Positions 16,447 through 24,961 of a stretch of 64,000 nucleotides of DNA are shown here, piece by piece (within the stretch, counting starts at the first letter, position 1; each line of letters begins with the position of its first letter). Made by a program: the position numbers and the translations under genes. The notes beneath the pieces were generated by a model that was given only the letters and a program-made list of their open reading frames with translations, ran no database searches and was not told the origin of the DNA. The stretch lies in IMG/VR virus record IMGVR_UViG_3300015371_000011, positions 1-64,000 of that record, one strand, 5' to 3'. Source of the DNA: a virus.

Positions 16447-18963
16447 TCATTTAAACTCTGGCTGGATAAGCCTGACAACGGCGTCCAAATCCTCTTCGCT
16501 TGTCCACTCCACATCGTCATCAGAGGTGACGAAAGTGTCGATGCTACGGCAATTAAAATGCAATGGCGGCGTCAACTTAATGGCCCTTGGGTCATCTTTC
16601 TTGAATGTAATACCATCGGCTAACTGGCACACCTCGGTCGTGCGGTCATCCAGTATGCTCGAATGCTCGAAGCCCACAACGAAATCGGCTGCGGCATCAG
16701 CTACCGCCGCGCGCCCCTGTGCTATGGCCGTGGTGCTCTCTGTGCGTATGATGTTTTCTAATCGGTAAGGTTTCAGCACGTCGGCTTCGGTCTGGCTTAT
16801 GCCCGACGGCTCAATCTTGGTCGGGTCGCCAATCCACGGCTCGAATATTGAGCGCAAATCGCCCATCGCCTCATTCATGGTGCGCCCGCCCTTGAGCGTT
16901 TCAAAGATTGAAAACTTGGCGTCGCGGGTTAGCTCGTCATCAACAATGCCCTTGATAAGCAATGCGCGGTTGTGAAAATAGTTGCCCGCTATGTCGGGAC
17001 GGAAGGCGACGGCGTAGGATTTTAGGTTTTCAAGTTTGGCCACAGGCAATGGCAAATAAACTACAATGTAATCGTCAATTTGCTCGTGAATCTTAATCTC
17101 TCTTATGGGTTTTAGCATGTCAGTCGTAGACGCGAGTTTCATGAAATCACCTTCGCGCCTACTATAGACTTGCGCTTTCACCAACCATTCAGGTTTAATT
17201 TGCGCAACAGTCCAACTCCCAGGGGTACGTTTATCATTTGCAATAGTTTCTGATTTAGGGATATGGACTTCAACAATAGCAAATTCAGGCTCACCCTTAA
17301 CTTGCGCGGCCAACTCGCCAAACTTATACGCTGTTGCTGGATTTTGTGCGATGAAAACCTCATGCTCTAATTCGCCAATTCTTGTGTAGCCTTCCCAATT
17401 CTTGAATTTGCCGGTAACTACGCCTTCCTTAATAATATCGGGTAAGCGACTCGCTAACGTACCATGCCAGCCTGTGAGATATGGCTTGCTGCTACTGCCA
17501 CCTTCGCCCCTTGGCTGACTCCCACCAACTTGCCCTGGCCTGCCTTCATGGTCAGGAAATGAATACCGCTTCATGCCCTGCAACTTGACACGCAATTTTT
17601 CTGGCAACTCGGCTATGGCCGCGTCACGGTTACGCCGCCACACGTCCATCAAGTACGCCTCCACGGCATTCTGAAACTCGTGGCCCGTATTGACGCGTAC
17701 CGATTGCGCAAACTCGGCGCTGAGCGGCCCTTGCTGCGCCTGTCTTTCTACGAGTTGCGTGAGCGCATCGCGCGCCGCCGTGATGTAGGTACGCAGCGCT
17801 ATGCTCAGGCGCACGGCGTCCTTGTTGTAGATGTCCTTGATTTGCTGGAAGTCGGTGCGGGATTCGGCGGCGGAGAATTGTTGTTTAGAATGCCGCGGCG
17901 GTGCTTTGATTCGTGGCTGCGGGTCATAGCCCCATTCATGGATTGAATCGCCGTTTGTAAATATGTCACGCGCACTAACGCGCTTCATCAAGATTCTATA
18001 CTTGCCATCAAACTGCGAATCTCCATGCTCCTTGGCGTACTCCCTATTGATCGTCACCCAATCGCCAGGATTGATAGCTATTTTCTGTTTCTCCTGTATC
18101 GGCAATGCCTTGAGCCTGTCCATTTCTTTAGAGATAAAATCGTAGTGTGCGCTGCTATTCTTACCGACTTGCTGCACGCCTGGCGGCACCTTGCCATGCT
18201 TCAGGATATACGCCTTTTGCTTTTCGTAGTCCGTTATCAATTCTTCATTGGTTAGATTTTTCGGCACGGCGCGATAAATGGCTACCGTGGCGTTAGGCTT
18301 GCCATGCATGCTCTGGATAATCGCAATGGATTGTCTATCCATCGGATTACCGCCGCCGTAGTGGCCGTAATATTCAGCGGCCTTTGGCCCATAAATATCT
18401 TCAGGATATGTGTTGGCTAAATCGTGCAGCGGCGAGCCACTATCGCGCATTGGCGCGGTATGTAACCCGCGATAATCTTCGCCTTCTTTACCTTTGCCCG
18501 GCTCGCCCGTTGGTGAGCATGAATTGTCTATGCCACCACCCTCGCCCGTCGGGCAAAACGCATAGCCCTTAACTTCGCGGTACTTGTCATACAACCTCAG
18601 CCCCACGCTGCCCGGCGTCATGTCCAGCGCGCCTAGCCACGGGTCGAGGGCGTCCATGTACGCCTTGCCTTGATTGTGCGCCGCAAACTCCCAGCTGTGC
18701 TCAAGCCGCATGGCCTCGCTGTAAGCCGTCTGTGCATCCACGCCCTGTTGCTCCAGCCACCACTGAAACTTGCGCCGCTTCTCTTCTAGGTTCGTGAAGT
18801 CAAAGCCCATCAGCGCCATGCGGTAGCCGTAGCCCTTGGCCGCGGTGGCGTAGGCGAAGCGCTCAGGCTTCTTCGGCACCGCACGCAGTGGACGCTCCCG
18901 CTCAAGGCGCAACTGGCTAAGCTGAATCAGGCGGCTTAGAAATTGATTGCTGTCAGTCTGCAC
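16447..18963 (-). CDS. MuF-type head morphogenesis protein with two ADP-ribosyltransferase-like segments
   Basis: This 838-residue protein is encoded just downstream of the portal, the usual place for the Mu gpF homologue. The C-terminal part (about 690-820) is the MuF domain: ENIIRTESTTAIAQGR, SSILDDRTTEVCQ and LHFNCRS. Residues about 135-150 hold a CPTGEGGGIDNSCSPTG linker. Two inserted segments resemble ADP-ribosyltransferase folds: about 195-350 (VAIYRAVPKN, INPGDWVTINREYAKEHG) and about 490-600 (YLTGWHGTLASRLPDIIKEG, EVFIAQNPATAYKFG). MuF proteins are known to carry polymorphic toxin domains that may enter the cell with the DNA. Activity is unproven. Confidence 0.75.
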   Translation of the reverse strand: MQTDSNQFLSRLIQLSQLRLERERPLRAVPKKPERFAYATAAKGYGYRMALMGFDFTNLEEKRRKFQWWLEQQGVDAQTAYSEAMRLEHSWEFAAHNQGKAYMDALDPWLGALDMTPGSVGLRLYDKYREVKGYAFCPTGEGGGIDNSCSPTGEPGKGKEGEDYRGLHTAPMRDSGSPLHDLANTYPEDIYGPKAAEYYGHYGGGNPMDRQSIAIIQSMHGKPNATVAIYRAVPKNLTNEELITDYEKQKAYILKHGKVPPGVQQVGKNSSAHYDFISKEMDRLKALPIQEKQKIAINPGDWVTINREYAKEHGDSQFDGKYRILMKRVSARDIFTNGDSIHEWGYDPQPRIKAPPRHSKQQFSAAESRTDFQQIKDIYNKDAVRLSIALRTYITAARDALTQLVERQAQQGPLSAEFAQSVRVNTGHEFQNAVEAYLMDVWRRNRDAAIAELPEKLRVKLQGMKRYSFPDHEGRPGQVGGSQPRGEGGSSSKPYLTGWHGTLASRLPDIIKEGVVTGKFKNWEGYTRIGELEHEVFIAQNPATAYKFGELAAQVKGEPEFAIVEVHIPKSETIANDKRTPGSWTVAQIKPEWLVKAQVYSRREGDFMKLASTTDMLKPIREIKIHEQIDDYIVVYLPLPVAKLENLKSYAVAFRPDIAGNYFHNRALLIKGIVDDELTRDAKFSIFETLKGGRTMNEAMGDLRSIFEPWIGDPTKIEPSGISQTEADVLKPYRLENIIRTESTTAIAQGRAAVADAAADFVVGFEHSSILDDRTTEVCQLADGITFKKDDPRAIKLTPPLHFNCRSIDTFVTSDDDVEWTSEEDLDAVVRLIQPEFK

Positions 18964-19165
18964 GTTTACTGAATTCTTCTTGCGGTATGATTTCCCGATA
19001 GCCTGCTATCGCCTGCTCATCATCATCTCTCAGCCATACCCTATCATGTCCTTCATCAAATCCGTGATAGGCGGGAAATACGCCAAACGTCACACCAGAC
19101 CAATAATCGTCAGGGTCAAATGTCACACGCACAAAACACTTGCACGTGTGACAAATAACCAGCAT
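18953..19165 (-). CDS. Small hypothetical protein
   Basis: The 70-residue protein begins MLVICHTCKCFVRVTF, with CHTCKC as a possible metal knuckle, and is otherwise rich in aromatic and acidic residues (GYREIIPQEEF). It overlaps the MuF start by 11 nt. No family is recognised. Confidence 0.5.
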   Translation of the reverse strand: MLVICHTCKCFVRVTFDPDDYWSGVTFGVFPAYHGFDEGHDRVWLRDDDEQAIAGYREIIPQEEFSKRAD

Positions 19166-19166
19166 G

Positions 19167-19390
19167 TCACGCCGTGGGCGTCACGTTGTGCTTATCGCTT
19201 AGCCGCTGCAGATTGGCCGTCATGTCGGCGATTGTCTGCGTGGCGTCGGCCTTCTCCTCGTCCGTGCTGGCCGGGTCGTCCAGTACCGCCTGAGCCGAGA
19301 CTATAACAGCCTGAAAATGATTAGCCTGTTTTTGCCACTGCGCCCCTGCCTTACCGTGTCCTGCTGGTCATCCATGTCATACGGGTTCAC
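19167..19390 (-). CDS. Small helical protein gene, apparently frameshifted by one base
   Basis: The GTG at 19390 opens a frame (VNPYDMDDQQDTVRQG) that stops early. The next frame continues with AQWQKQANHFQAVIV and DEEKADATQTIADMTANLQR, stopping at 19167. Adding one G to the GGGG run (plus strand CCCC, 19343-19346) joins both into a 74-residue helical protein. No good start exists for the second part alone. A missing base in the assembly or a real mutation are the main explanations; minus-one ribosomal slippage is less likely. Confidence 0.5.
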
Positions 19391-19393
19391 GGT

Positions 19394-19530
19394 TTAATCG
19401 TCGTCGAAGTCCCAATCACCTTTGCCGCTTTTCTTGCCGCTGCTCTTCTTATCGCTCTTGGACGAAGGCTTCTCTCGCCTTTCTTCTTTCTCCTCATCTT
19501 CTTCTTCCTCTCGTCGGGGTGTTGTGCCAT
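19394..19530 (-). CDS. Small highly charged protein gene, apparently frameshifted by one base
   Basis: A strong Shine-Dalgarno (GGAGG, five-base spacer) precedes the ATG at 19530 (MAQHP...). As written the frame becomes an Arg/Ala-rich sequence ending at 19387. One extra C in the CCCC run (19516-19519) would instead give a 45-residue protein with an acidic block, a Lys/Ser-rich middle and the typical end GKGDWDFDDD, stopping at 19394 just before the next gene. The latter looks more like a real phage protein, but the uncorrected frame cannot be excluded. Confidence 0.4.
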
Positions 19531-19570
19531 AAAATCCTCCGGGTTAATGGTTATTATTCTGCGCATCACG

Positions 19571-19870
19571 CTACCACCCATGCTTTTCTATTTTCTCTTT
19601 TACTTCCAATGCCGTGCCTTCAATGATGATCGGTTTGCCCTTATCCACGGTAATCGTGAGTTTTACGCGGTCGGTATGCCAAATTGGCGGAACTAAATCA
19701 TGCGGTGCCACTTGAAACACCGTACCCGAATACGGCGATGTATACGTCTTGCCCTTTATTTTGTAAGTGGACCACACTTCGCGTGACGGCCAATATTCCG
19801 CACGCATCTTTGTCTTGTGCTGCGGCGTGACTTGCACAATCTGCGACACAAGCCGTTTCGGTTTAGCCAC
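19571..19870 (-). CDS. Hypothetical protein downstream of portal
   Basis: The 99-residue protein is basic and beta-rich (YKIKGKTYTSPYSGTVFQV, KPIIIEGTALEVKEKIE). It overlaps the portal gene by 8 nt. Position suggests a head-related role; there is no family signature. Confidence 0.55.
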   Translation of the reverse strand: MAKPKRLVSQIVQVTPQHKTKMRAEYWPSREVWSTYKIKGKTYTSPYSGTVFQVAPHDLVPPIWHTDRVKLTITVDKGKPIIIEGTALEVKEKIEKHGW

Positions 19871-21425
19871 GCAAACTCTCCACGTACTCTATCAACTGCG
19901 CCTCTTGCTCCGCACTAAATGATTGCTTATCCGCCGTGGGCTTAGGCGGCTGATTGCCGTTGCCATTGCCGCTAGCCTTGGGCACCTGTGGCCCTGCACC
20001 ATTACCATTAGCCGTGGGCTGTCCGAGTGCCATTGGCCCGCCAGCCTTGGCCATCTCTAACTCGTTGTCCATGTTGGCCTGGTCTATCTCTGCCTGCTGG
20101 TCGGTAATCTCTTGCGGTAGCGGCTCGAAATTAATCAAATCGCGCAGCTTGCCCTCGTCCTCTGGGCCCTTGGTGAGCGCGCCGGCCGATAGGCCCATCA
20201 AGAATAACTCGAATTGGCGCTGGCGTGCCTCTTCTGTGACTTCCTTGAATTTAAACAGCGGGTACATGCCGTGCTCAATGTCATAATTGAAATCGAGTAG
20301 CGGCTTGACTAGCTGCTCGTTGATGACGGTCTCTATATCACGCCGCAGTTGATTCAAGATCCACAGAAACGCGTCAAACTCCTTTACCGCACGCGCGAAA
20401 CTACCCGTCTGTTGCTCGCCGCTTAAACCCATCAATCCAGGCATCATTATGGCCACGCGTATGAGCTGGTCATAATAGTCCAGCGCGGGCATGAAGGCTT
20501 CGCCCGCACGCTGTGGCGGTTGTAATAGCTGCAGCACTATGGCTTCGGGCAGGATGATGCCGCTACGCGTTTGCAAGTTTTTCAAGAATTGCTCCAGGTC
20601 GTAGCGCTGATCGTCGTCAATTATGCCTTTGTATGTGGCTGTGGCTATCGGCTCGGCGTAGCGCTCTAATGCAATCGGCAGCATGCGCATCACGTTATCC
20701 TTGCACCAGTAGGCGCGGTATGCGGCCCTTAAGTCTGATTCGCCGTAATAATTGCCAAATGTGCCGTTATGACTGTAGATGATAAACTTCCAGGCCGGCA
20801 TCTTAACCATGTTTTGCCAGACGCCGTTTTGGGTCAGGTCGCCTGCGCTATCCATCTCGAATTCAATGTCGTCAGGCGGACGCGTCTTTAGATCCTTAAC
20901 GCCCCACATACCCTCAAACGGGCCATAGTCTATCTTCCAATAGACTTGCTCCGTGACCGAGTAGCCGTAGACCATAGCCGTCATGATGTCTAATAGCTTC
21001 GATTCGAAACTACCCTTCATCTCATTAAGGTTGAATTCGGCAAAGTCGGTATATTCATCCACCGCCTTGTCAGTCTCCTGGTCAGGCAACTCAGGCTTGC
21101 GTATCTCATAGCCCGTGCTTAGCACCGCATATTTCTTGGCGTTGAGCGCGGCTTTGACCTGCTCATCTTCAAGGTACATTTTGCGATATATGCGGATGCC
21201 CTTGCGGTTGGCCAGCTCATCGGGATTGTACGGCGTGGGCGTGAAACTGTTGCGCATGCCGCCGAGCACCGACACGCCGAAGTAACTCCCCGCGCTCGAT
21301 ACCACGCCCGCCTTGGGCACCGCAGGCTGTGTTGACTGGTACGTGGCTGGCACAGGCGGCGATTTTTGCCGTTTTTGGCCTGATTTTGCTATTACTTTAG
21401 GCTTTGGTTTAGCTCTTTTTGCCAT
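19863..21425 (-). CDS. Portal protein, DUF935 (Mu gp29-like)
   Basis: The 520-residue protein shows the typical flow of DUF935 portals: NRKGIRIYRKMYLEDEQV and KYAVLSTGYEI in the N-terminal wing, MTAMVYGYSVTEQVYWK, LPIALERYAEPIATATY, an SGIILPEAIVLQLLQP stem region and GLSGEQQTGSFARAVKEFD. It ends in a disordered Asn/Gly/Pro-rich tail. It forms the dodecameric DNA gate at the head vertex. Terminase lies upstream and MuF downstream, as in Mu-like head modules. Confidence 0.85.
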   Translation of the reverse strand: MAKRAKPKPKVIAKSGQKRQKSPPVPATYQSTQPAVPKAGVVSSAGSYFGVSVLGGMRNSFTPTPYNPDELANRKGIRIYRKMYLEDEQVKAALNAKKYAVLSTGYEIRKPELPDQETDKAVDEYTDFAEFNLNEMKGSFESKLLDIMTAMVYGYSVTEQVYWKIDYGPFEGMWGVKDLKTRPPDDIEFEMDSAGDLTQNGVWQNMVKMPAWKFIIYSHNGTFGNYYGESDLRAAYRAYWCKDNVMRMLPIALERYAEPIATATYKGIIDDDQRYDLEQFLKNLQTRSGIILPEAIVLQLLQPPQRAGEAFMPALDYYDQLIRVAIMMPGLMGLSGEQQTGSFARAVKEFDAFLWILNQLRRDIETVINEQLVKPLLDFNYDIEHGMYPLFKFKEVTEEARQRQFELFLMGLSAGALTKGPEDEGKLRDLINFEPLPQEITDQQAEIDQANMDNELEMAKAGGPMALGQPTANGNGAGPQVPKASGNGNGNQPPKPTADKQSFSAEQEAQLIEYVESLRG

Positions 21426-21481
21426 TTGCGGCTATTTACCTATTGAAACGTGACTTTTGGGTTGTGTATAAGTATAAATTA

Positions 21482-21589
21482 GGGTTGCGAACCCAAGGCG
21501 GAGCGGTCAGCGGGAGACAGGGGCCGGGCGAACGATAAGCGCCGATTAAATACAGGCCGTCTCATAGGACACTTTGGCCGCTCCGCCTT
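21482..21589 (-). ncRNA. Highly structured intergenic RNA candidate between terminase and portal modules
   Basis: A 12-bp perfect inverted repeat (AAGGCGGAGCGG at 21495-21506 with 21578-21589) encloses nested pairings GAGAC/GTCTC (21514-18 with 21559-63), GGCC/GGCC (21522-25 with 21555-58) and GGCG/CGCC (21527-30 with 21540-43). A second hairpin, GGGTT-GCG-AACCC (21482-21494), is directly adjacent. The structure begins one base after a stop codon and fills most of the 164-nt gap (21426-21589), which holds no gene. The 3' remainder is A/T-rich. The folding is directly readable; any function is inference. Confidence 0.5.
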
Positions 21590-21793
21590 TCACATCCACT
21601 TCTCCTGCCTTTGCATGAACGCATCCTCACTGCCGCATAGCATGATATACTCATCCGCCTCTTGTGAAAACATGAATTTTGCCACCTGCTTGTCCACGCC
21701 GTAGATATTGCCGTTCTCGTCGGGCATCGTGCGGTCAATATAGTCCAGCGCGGATTCAATAAAGCGAAATGAAAAACAGGATCGGGTCAGCAT
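21590..21793 (-). CDS. Small hypothetical protein
   Basis: The 67-residue protein (MLTRSCFSFRFIESALDYID... GSEDAFMQRQEKWM) is acidic and helical, with no recognisable domain. It overlaps the sigma-like gene by 7 nt and precedes the structured gap. Confidence 0.5.
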   Translation of the reverse strand: MLTRSCFSFRFIESALDYIDRTMPDENGNIYGVDKQVAKFMFSQEADEYIMLCGSEDAFMQRQEKWM

Positions 21794-22110
21794 GGCAATC
21801 CTCTACTCACAAGCCACTGCCGTGCTTCGGTGTGCCGTTTCAACTGCACATCTTTATAACGCTTAGGTGCACACGCATTTAGCATCTCATATGCTTGCCT
21901 AACGACCTCGCGCTCGATTATTTCAAACTCGCTGCCATTAAAGTATTTGGCCAATTCATTACGGTCACGAAACCGATAGAGCATCTTTTGTGCTAGTTGC
22001 CGTATGCGTTCGCTTGTTACGCCGAATTGCTGCCCCACTTCGTCCAGACCGTGACCTTCTAAATAAACCATGCGTAAAATGACTAAGCTGCGAGCAAAGA
22101 ATAAATCCAC
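21787..22110 (-). CDS. Sigma-70 region 4-like helix-turn-helix protein
   Basis: The 107-residue protein contains a region very like the fourth domain of sigma factors: RSLVILRMVYLEGHGLDEVG, QQFGVTSERIRQLAQKMLYR. The GVTSERIRQL recognition helix is especially typical. It lies between terminase and portal, where phages often keep small late regulators or DNA-binding terminase partners. Only region 4 is present, so it would act as a DNA-binding regulator and not as a complete sigma factor. Confidence 0.6.
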   Translation of the reverse strand: MDLFFARSLVILRMVYLEGHGLDEVGQQFGVTSERIRQLAQKMLYRFRDRNELAKYFNGSEFEIIEREVVRQAYEMLNACAPKRYKDVQLKRHTEARQWLVSRGLPC

Positions 22111-22114
22111 CTGA

Positions 22115-24580
22115 TTACCAATCCGGCCGTAGCCGCTCGCCTACCATGAATATGGCCTTAGTGTTTATTGGCGGCACGCCAGTCAGCTCGTTGAAGGCGC
22201 CCGTGCAGGCGTCTACGATGTCGTCATGGCCGCCGCCTGGAAATAACTGAAACTCATCCAGCGCGTCTTTATTCCAGTGCGCAGCGAGCATATGGACATT
22301 GCCCGCTTCCGCCTGTGACGCTAGTGCGTTGGCTCTGATCTCTTTCGGCCCTGTCACCTTATCACCCTTGAAATCGTAGCCGGCGAGAAATGACGTATAG
22401 TCCGCAATCACCTTAACGCCGCTGTTATGGACAGCAAAATCTTTAACGGTAAAACTATGGCCACCGTCCACCGTTAAACATCGACACGGAAGCGTTTCTC
22501 CCTGTTTAACGATTTCAATGATCGGATCGGCTATATGATTCTCAAAAAATCGCTCCCTAGTTTGTGCATGATCCAATAGCAATCCAGCCTTCTTGCCGTA
22601 AACAGGGATTTGTTCGCAGAATCGAGCCTGCCCATCATTGCTCTTTCGTATTTCTAAGCGGTACATCGTCTGACGACGTTCTCTAAATTGTTTGTCTCGA
22701 TAAACCCGCTCTCGAATCACAGATGGAATCCCAAATCTCAACAACAAATGACGGACACCGTGAAGCAATGCATAGCTTGTCCCATAAAACTCAATGCTCA
22801 GCCCATTGCCATAATAAATTGAGCCATCGGTAGCGAAATATGCTCCTAAAAAATGCGCTACTAAATCATTCGGCGCATTGAACACCCATTGCGGGACGAC
22901 CTTTGTTTCTGTGCGCTTGCCAGCTAAGTCTACATTGCGCAACCAATCACGCACTCCACCTGATAACTTGCAATGCCAATGTTGTGAGCCAGCCCATCTT
23001 GTTTTAAACCCAAGCACTTCAGCACAATGATTTATGTCTTCTTTAAGAATCATATCTGAGCAGGTAATCATCGCGTGAATAGATGAGCCGTCAGCTACAT
23101 AAGTGCAGCATCCGTCGCCAACAAAATATCCAGCTAAGCGAAACTCCTCGGCGATACGAGATGATACACCCTGAATTTCTGGCCGTGACGTTAATCCAAG
23201 ACTCTGTCCGACTTTTAACAATCCCGCTTTGATCCAGCCGGTTGGCGTAAGAAATGGATGCTCCAATGCTGCCGTCACCGAGCGACCACTTTCTGTCTTA
23301 ATGGTGACAACAGTTAATTCGCCCTGTTCATGCACTTTGGAGACAATTCGCCTCTGACCGTACCCATCAATGATAGAATCATTAACGCGAATTTCTTTTA
23401 ACGGCTTGATTGAGCCGTCCGCCATTAAAACTTCCTCTTCTTCCCAAATAGGCGAACCCGGTTCTTGCTCCATGCGGATAGCCACATTACCGTAATTCTG
23501 TCGGTCAGTCTGCGCCGTCTGCATAATGAGTTGATCGACTTTATGCGGGCTGATTCTTTGGCGCTGAATGTCGGCTATGAAATACTCCCTGCCATACTGG
23601 CCCACAAGCGCACCCACGGTATAGTCAGGGTCGTTACCTTCTTTCGGCTCCGTTGCGGCACAATCCCAATACCGTACGAATCGCACGCCTTGGACGGGCA
23701 GCACCTGCGCAATCTTAAACCAATGGCGCATAAACTTACCCGCCGCCTGTGCCTCCCAGTCGCCATTCATCACTTGCGCACGCAGTATCGGGTCAAGGTG
23801 GCTCAGGCTGGATTCATACTCTGCAACATTAGCGGTGGGATTGTCGCGGATGCTGGCGGGAATAAATACTGGCGCGTTAGGATCGCCACGACGGTACGGA
23901 TCAACGAAATGCTCTTTGGTCCACAGCCGTCCTTCGCCTATTGGGTTTGATGCCGAGCGCACACGGAGCGGTAGCGGATTGCCTTCGCTTTTACGTAGCC
24001 AACCAAACGGGAATTCATATTGCTGCTTTTTGAACTGAGTAACCTCATCAAACGCTACGTATGTCCAGTTGACGCCCGTATACTGATATTTGTCTCTATC
24101 AGTATCCATAAAACCAAACGTCACCGTGGCACCACTGGGAAACTCATAGCGATTCTTTTCATCTTTCCACTTGGCGTCGGTATCGCTCAGCCACTTATGT
24201 GCAAGGTCCAGTATGGCTTCAGGCTTATTTAACTCCTTGAATGTGCGCCGAATGATAAGCGCGTTGTAATTCGGCTGGTCAGCAAACTGTAACGCAGCCG
24301 CGAGCAGCGCCCAGCTTTTGCCCCCGAATCCTGCCCCGCCATAGAAGGCTTCCTTACAATCGAGCTTTAGAAACTCTTCCTGCTTAGGAAACGGCGTCAT
24401 CTTGATGTACTTATTCAACCGCGGCTTCAGTTGGCCATCTGCCGTCAATATGCACGTCGGCGGGATGAGCGGCAGCCATGGCTCTAGCACCGCCTTCTTG
24501 GCATCCTCTGCGCTCTTGAAGCGTGCAGCAAAGTCGCGGCTTACTGCGGCCCAGTCTATTTGCTCAGCGGTCAAACCCAT
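22115..24580 (-). CDS. Terminase large subunit interrupted by an intein
   Basis: The precursor has about 821 residues, of which 343 are intein. The host sequence shows Walker A GGAGFGGKS, Walker B VAFDE, an ATPase coupling region (RSASNP), the nuclease Asp in RYWDCAAT, and the closing acidic pair in GGGHDDIVDA. The intein sits between EQEPGS and SGVKVIADY, a conserved spot of the nuclease domain, so the motor is complete only after splicing. The start at 24580 (MGLTAEQIDW) or 24586 is possible. The adjacent upstream gene shares the LTAEQI start through a 17-nt repeat. Confidence 0.85.
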   Translation of the reverse strand: MGLTAEQIDWAAVSRDFAARFKSAEDAKKAVLEPWLPLIPPTCILTADGQLKPRLNKYIKMTPFPKQEEFLKLDCKEAFYGGAGFGGKSWALLAAALQFADQPNYNALIIRRTFKELNKPEAILDLAHKWLSDTDAKWKDEKNRYEFPSGATVTFGFMDTDRDKYQYTGVNWTYVAFDEVTQFKKQQYEFPFGWLRKSEGNPLPLRVRSASNPIGEGRLWTKEHFVDPYRRGDPNAPVFIPASIRDNPTANVAEYESSLSHLDPILRAQVMNGDWEAQAAGKFMRHWFKIAQVLPVQGVRFVRYWDCAATEPKEGNDPDYTVGALVGQYGREYFIADIQRQRISPHKVDQLIMQTAQTDRQNYGNVAIRMEQEPGSPIWEEEEVLMADGSIKPLKEIRVNDSIIDGYGQRRIVSKVHEQGELTVVTIKTESGRSVTAALEHPFLTPTGWIKAGLLKVGQSLGLTSRPEIQGVSSRIAEEFRLAGYFVGDGCCTYVADGSSIHAMITCSDMILKEDINHCAEVLGFKTRWAGSQHWHCKLSGGVRDWLRNVDLAGKRTETKVVPQWVFNAPNDLVAHFLGAYFATDGSIYYGNGLSIEFYGTSYALLHGVRHLLLRFGIPSVIRERVYRDKQFRERRQTMYRLEIRKSNDGQARFCEQIPVYGKKAGLLLDHAQTRERFFENHIADPIIEIVKQGETLPCRCLTVDGGHSFTVKDFAVHNSGVKVIADYTSFLAGYDFKGDKVTGPKEIRANALASQAEAGNVHMLAAHWNKDALDEFQLFPGGGHDDIVDACTGAFNELTGVPPINTKAIFMVGERLRPDW
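22424..23452 (-). mobile_element. Intein with LAGLIDADG endonuclease in terminase large subunit; Pro at position 1
   Basis: The 343-residue insert has a block A-like start (EEVLMADGSIKPLKEI), block B (SVTAALEHPFLT), two LAGLIDADG motifs (LAGYFVGDG and LGAYFATDG), block F (CRCLTVDGGHSF) and the C-terminal FAVHN followed by Ser. The boundary that restores EQEPGSSG makes residue 1 Pro and not Cys or Ser. A Cys takes the usual Asp position of block F, as in class 3 inteins, but the Trp and Thr of the full WCT signature are not at the expected places. Boundaries are inferred from the conserved terminase sequence. Confidence 0.8.
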
Positions 24581-24961
24581 GCGCACAACTCAAATACTGC
24601 AATAGATCAGCAATGTTATGCTTGCCTGACTCGCAAAAATGACAGGATACCTGCGCTTCCAAGTCATCTGATAACGTCAAAATCTTACCATCCTTAACCG
24701 AGCCCTCTTTATTGACCTCACCAAAAATCAACCCTACACCCTTGAAATCACCCGTACACCGACACGCCTCATATGCACGCATACCGTTATAAGCCACTCT
24801 CATGTGTCCTAACTCTTTGCCGAAACATTGCGTTACGGTCCAGAAAATACCATCGCGCCCGCCGTCCGGCTTCCAAAACTGAAACAATGTATTTCGTGGA
24901 GCGATGTGCTGGTTTTTAATCGCAGCATCTAAAATCCCACCATTTATTTGCTCAGCGGTCA
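24557..24961. repeat. 17-bp direct repeats flanking a small gene before terminase
   Basis: The sequence tatttgctcagcggtca occurs at 24557-24573 and again at 24945-24961. The copies encode the LTAEQI N-termini of the terminase gene and of the 134-residue gene before it. The 388-bp spacing suggests that the small gene was inserted through, or generated, a duplication of the start of the downstream gene. Confidence 0.7.

Noticed and set aside
21478-21590. tRNA-like element, because GGGTTCGCAACCC resembles a T-arm
   Set aside because: The T-loop lacks the usual A at its fifth position, there is no 7-bp acceptor stem, anticodon arm or CCA end, and the nested inverted repeats explain the structure better.
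23465-23950. Plus-strand 161-codon frame opposite the terminase gene
   Set aside because: It is a shadow of terminase codons, with no start signal and no recognisable domain.
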